From NCBI GenBank assembly GCA_902596165.1, contig CACJSU010000006.1:1-64000 (forward strand): DNA of 64,000 nt, written 5' to 3'. Source of the stretch: an uncultured SAR86 cluster bacterium (lineage in GTDB: Bacteria; Pseudomonadota; Gammaproteobacteria; Magnimaribacterales; D2472). The notes beneath the pieces were generated by a model, which had not been told where the DNA came from, ran no database searches, and saw only the letters and a list, made by a program, of their open reading frames with translations. A program made the translations under genes and the position numbers. Below, one piece after another: positions 61,494 through 64,000 of the stretch (position 1 is the first letter of the stretch; each line of letters starts with the position of its first letter).

Positions 61494-62476
61494 TTAAGCT
61501 GAATTGTTGCTACTGAAATAGCTTCTTTGATCGATCCAAGGTTAGGCTTGCTCTTTCCAGCAAGATCTAATGCTGTGCCGTGATCAACAGATGTTCTTAT
61601 AATTGGAGTCCCAAGAGTTATATTTATCGCTTCACCAAAACTTAAGGTCTTTAGGATTGGAAGGACTTGATCATGATACATGCCAAGGTATGCATCAGTA
61701 TGCTTTAATTTTTTAGCAGTGAAAGCTGTATCAGCAGAAATTGCATATGAAGCATTTATGCCTAAATCCTTGCAAATTTGTACTGCTGGATTAATTTTCT
61801 TAATTTCTTCTTCTCCCATCTTTCCATTTTCTCCAGCATGAGGATTTAATCCAAGTACCGTAATTGATGGATGTTTAATTTTAAACTTTGACTTTAAGCT
61901 AGCATGCAAGATTTTAATTGTATTAACCAATTTTGATTTTTGAATATTTTTGGAAACTTCTGTCAGTGGAATATGTGTTGTGGCAAGGGCAACTTTAATT
62001 TTATTTGAAGATAACAGCATAACAACATCTTTCGATTTTGTTTTCTTTTTAATCCATTCAGTATGGCCTTGAAAATTTTTAAAGCCACCATTGATAATAT
62101 TACTTTTTTGAATGGGTCCAGTCACTAGGCCAACTTTTTTATTTTTAAGGCTTTCCGCAATTCCAAAATTTAAATTGTCTAATACATATTTTGCATTTTT
62201 GGGATTCAGAGATCCTGGAGATAAATCCTTACATTTAGAAATTTGAATAAACTGTAGTGCGGCAAGTTTGTTTCTTTTTGCTTTATCTAAGCTTTCAATT
62301 TCAACAAAATTTATTTTCAAGTTTAAAATCTTAGACCTTGATTTAAGGAGGGCTTTATCAACAATGCATACTAAAGGAAACTGCATTTGTTCCCAAAACT
62401 TTGATTTTGATAGATGTAGAATTAAGTCAATGCCTATTCCTGCTGGTTCACCGTGAGAGTAGAGGAGTCTCTTCAA
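61490..62476 (-). CDS. pdxA: 4-hydroxythreonine-4-phosphate dehydrogenase
   Basis: NAD-dependent step of the deoxyxylulose-5-phosphate-dependent vitamin B6 pathway. 328 residues. Metal and substrate motifs: EPAGIGIDLILHLSKS, TGPIQKSNI, FQGHTEWIKKK, LGLNPHAGENGKMG, and YHDQVLPILKTL. Overlaps both surA (4 bp) and ksgA (4 bp), as in the conserved lptD operon. Confidence 0.97.
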   Translation of the reverse strand: MKRLLYSHGEPAGIGIDLILHLSKSKFWEQMQFPLVCIVDKALLKSRSKILNLKINFVEIESLDKAKRNKLAALQFIQISKCKDLSPGSLNPKNAKYVLDNLNFGIAESLKNKKVGLVTGPIQKSNIINGGFKNFQGHTEWIKKKTKSKDVVMLLSSNKIKVALATTHIPLTEVSKNIQKSKLVNTIKILHASLKSKFKIKHPSITVLGLNPHAGENGKMGEEEIKKINPAVQICKDLGINASYAISADTAFTAKKLKHTDAYLGMYHDQVLPILKTLSFGEAINITLGTPIIRTSVDHGTALDLAGKSKPNLGSIKEAISVATIQLK

Positions 62477-63717
62477 TCTAGTTCTTTAAATTCTACAAAC
62501 GCCTCAGCCCTTGTAGTGCGAAGAGTATTTTCTAATTCTTCATCAAATTTCCTAGCAAATAGAATGCCATAGGCTCTATCTTTGATAACCTCTTCAGTTA
62601 AGTCTTCTGTTCTAGTATCAAGAACTTGTAGGAAATGGAAGCCAAATTCAGATTCAAAGACAGGAGAGATATCATTTATAGGTGATGCAAGCATCATTTT
62701 CTCAAAAGCTGGAGCAGTTTGACCTAAACTAAGCCAATCTAAATCACCGCCACGACTTGCTGAGCCAGGGTCTTCAGAAAATTCTTTAGCAAGCAGGCCA
62801 AAGTCTTCTCCAGCTAGGACTCTAGCCCTAACTTCTTCCAGCTCTTTTTTTGTAAAAGTTTCATCTCTCAATTTTGTTGTCATCATTAATATATGTCGAA
62901 CATTCCATTGCTCCTCAAATCGAACAAGATCACCTCGTTTATCTTCTAGGTGCAGAATGTAATAACCTGAACCAGCTTTTAATGGAGGGGAGATATAGCC
63001 TTTTTTCTTACCCTTAAGAGCGTTTGCAAATAAACTTGGCAGATCAGCAAGATTTCTCCATCCCATTTCTCCGCCAATGGAGGCATTGCTGCTTTTTGAG
63101 TGTTCTTTGGCCAGATTTGCAAAATCTACACCATCATTTATCTCTGCAATAAGCGAGTCAGCTTTATTTTTATCTGAAATAAGGATTTGACGCACAAATA
63201 ATTCAGGAGATAATTCTTTTACTGCTCCCTCTGTTGCTAAGAAGCCATCTAACTCTTGTTCGGTGATGTTTACTTCTCTTCCCACTCGACCCCTTTGAAC
63301 TCTTTGAATGATCATCTCTTTTCTAACCTGTGATCTCAGCTCTTCGTAGGATTCACCTTCAGCTTTTAATGTTTGAATGAAGTCCTCAAGAGATAACCCA
63401 TTGCTTTGTGCAATATTTTCAAATGCTTGATTTAATTCACCATCACCAACTCTTATGCCAGCCTGTCTGCCCATCTGTAATTGCAATTCTTCAATAATAA
63501 GACGTTCTTGAACTTGTTCTAATAAAACCTCTTTAGGTGGCATTGGGGCACCTTGCTCTTGATATCGTTTTTCTATGTTTTCAAGCATATTGTTAACTTG
63601 TGATTCAAGGACAACTCCCTCACCAACAATAATTGCAACTCTATCGAGGATTTCAATCTTTGCATTCACCGAAAAGGTGGCTAGGATTGAAAAAGCAATG
63701 TAAATATATTTTTTCAT
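62473..63717 (-). CDS. surA: Periplasmic chaperone and peptidyl-prolyl isomerase SurA
   Basis: Outer-membrane protein chaperone. 414 residues: signal peptide (~1-19, IAFSILATFSVNA), N-terminal SurA domain with VAIIVGEGVVLESQV and QERLIIEELQLQMGRQAGI, then two PpiC/parvulin repeats seen as FVRQILISDKN...GGEMGWRNLADLP and VRHILMMTTK...RGGDLDWLSLG. Lies just downstream of lptD, an outer-membrane protein that needs SurA. Separated from it by 82 bp. Confidence 0.97.
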   Translation of the reverse strand: MKKYIYIAFSILATFSVNAKIEILDRVAIIVGEGVVLESQVNNMLENIEKRYQEQGAPMPPKEVLLEQVQERLIIEELQLQMGRQAGIRVGDGELNQAFENIAQSNGLSLEDFIQTLKAEGESYEELRSQVRKEMIIQRVQRGRVGREVNITEQELDGFLATEGAVKELSPELFVRQILISDKNKADSLIAEINDGVDFANLAKEHSKSSNASIGGEMGWRNLADLPSLFANALKGKKKGYISPPLKAGSGYYILHLEDKRGDLVRFEEQWNVRHILMMTTKLRDETFTKKELEEVRARVLAGEDFGLLAKEFSEDPGSASRGGDLDWLSLGQTAPAFEKMMLASPINDISPVFESEFGFHFLQVLDTRTEDLTEEVIKDRAYGILFARKFDEELENTLRTTRAEAFVEFKELD

Positions 63718-63799
63718 AATGACTATTGTACTTAATTAAATGTTTACAGAGGTATTGAAAAACAAGAAAACTTCTTAATCATTAAGACACTTTTTTGCA

Positions 63800-64000
63800 T
63801 TAAAGGTTCGAGAAAACATTAGAGAAGAAGCTATTTAATTTCTTATTACCTCCAGTTAATCCCTTCAGCTCAAATTCAAAGTTAATTCTGCTTTTATTTT
63901 CAATCTCAATCATCTTGTCCCAGTTCTCATGATGAAATTGCATAGCTTGATAATCAAGAAGGTTATACTCAGACAACCTTTTATCTGATGCATAGATTTT
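63800..64000 (-). CDS. lptD: LPS-assembly protein LptD, C-terminal fragment (5' end outside window)
   Basis: A minus-strand frame open from base 64000 to a stop at 63800-63802 encodes 66 residues, including ENKSRINFEFELKGLTGG, which resembles the LptD C-terminus, and ending VFSNL. LptD is the beta-barrel that inserts lipopolysaccharide in the outer membrane. Too short for a firm independent call, but the position directly upstream of surA-pdxA-ksgA-apaH fits the standard operon order. Confidence 0.8.
   Translation of the reverse strand, partial: KIYASDKRLSEYNLLDYQAMQFHHENWDKMIEIENKSRINFEFELKGLTGGNKKLNSFFSNVFSNL

Overview
This is an AT-rich, very tightly packed bacterial chromosome segment that looks like a streamlined marine gammaproteobacterium. 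The evidence is synteny: lptD-surA-pdxA-ksgA-apaH, gmk-rpoZ-spoT with recG and yicC alongside, rph-pyrE, ubiC-ubiA, yqiB-yqiA and a GS-ntrB-ntrC locus. Low GC, 1-20 bp gene overlaps and many phytanoyl-CoA dioxygenase/amidohydrolase-type genes would fit the SAR86 cluster, but that finer placement is inference. No rRNA, IS element, integrase or CRISPR is visible. No gap between genes exceeds about 150 bp, so no stretch over 300 bp lacks a gene.

Layout. 1-4725: the end of a TPR protein, then a minus-strand run rppH, TauE/SafE permease, lgt, thyA, folA. 4742-9753: a HAD phosphatase and the glycine cleavage operon gcvT-gcvH-gcvP (minus). 9807-13218: a Fur-box promoter driving a ferric-iron ABC transporter (fbpABC type). 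13226-23729: mixed metabolic and accessory genes: rmuC, an aminotransferase, hspQ, ybjQ, a sulfotransferase-like gene, phzF, MAPEG, a quinone oxidoreductase, an FAD monooxygenase, threonine synthase, prolyl aminopeptidase and a phytanoyl-CoA dioxygenase. 23843-24695: tRNA-Phe with a 776-bp non-autonomous insert bounded by a second copy of the tRNA 3' part. 24782-30518: D-aminoacylase, a degenerate SDR, yggX-mutY, gpmA, rhodanese, DUF2141, grxC.

30515-36369: nitrogen control: ntrC, ntrB and a eukaryote-type glutamine synthetase II with a sigma-54 promoter and two NtrC-like palindromes, followed upstream by yqiA, yqiB and a FemAB-like acyltransferase. 36374-41776: ubiA-ubiC, rubredoxin, a dicarboxylate/amino-acid symporter, a K+-dependent-type membrane pyrophosphatase, a second MAPEG protein. 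41803-51949: recG, a YeeZ-like epimerase, yicC-gmk-rpoZ-spoT-ridA-pyrB, then rph-pyrE-ribE on the minus strand. 52006-64000: a pair of exported amidohydrolase-fold proteins, yqeY-rpsU, tsaD-folB-folK, an APH-like kinase, a pteridine-reductase-like SDR, cca, apaH, ksgA, pdxA, surA and the 3' end of lptD.

How the genes work together. thyA, folA, folB, folK, the pteridine-reductase-like SDR and the glycine cleavage system form a dispersed folate/one-carbon theme. The fbp genes are iron-controlled. NtrB/NtrC very probably control the adjacent GSII. The most unusual items are the miniature tRNA-Phe element with a two-gene membrane/secreted cargo, GSII at the usual GSI position with a complete sigma-54/NtrC control region, and a tandem duplication across the yqiB-yqiA junction.
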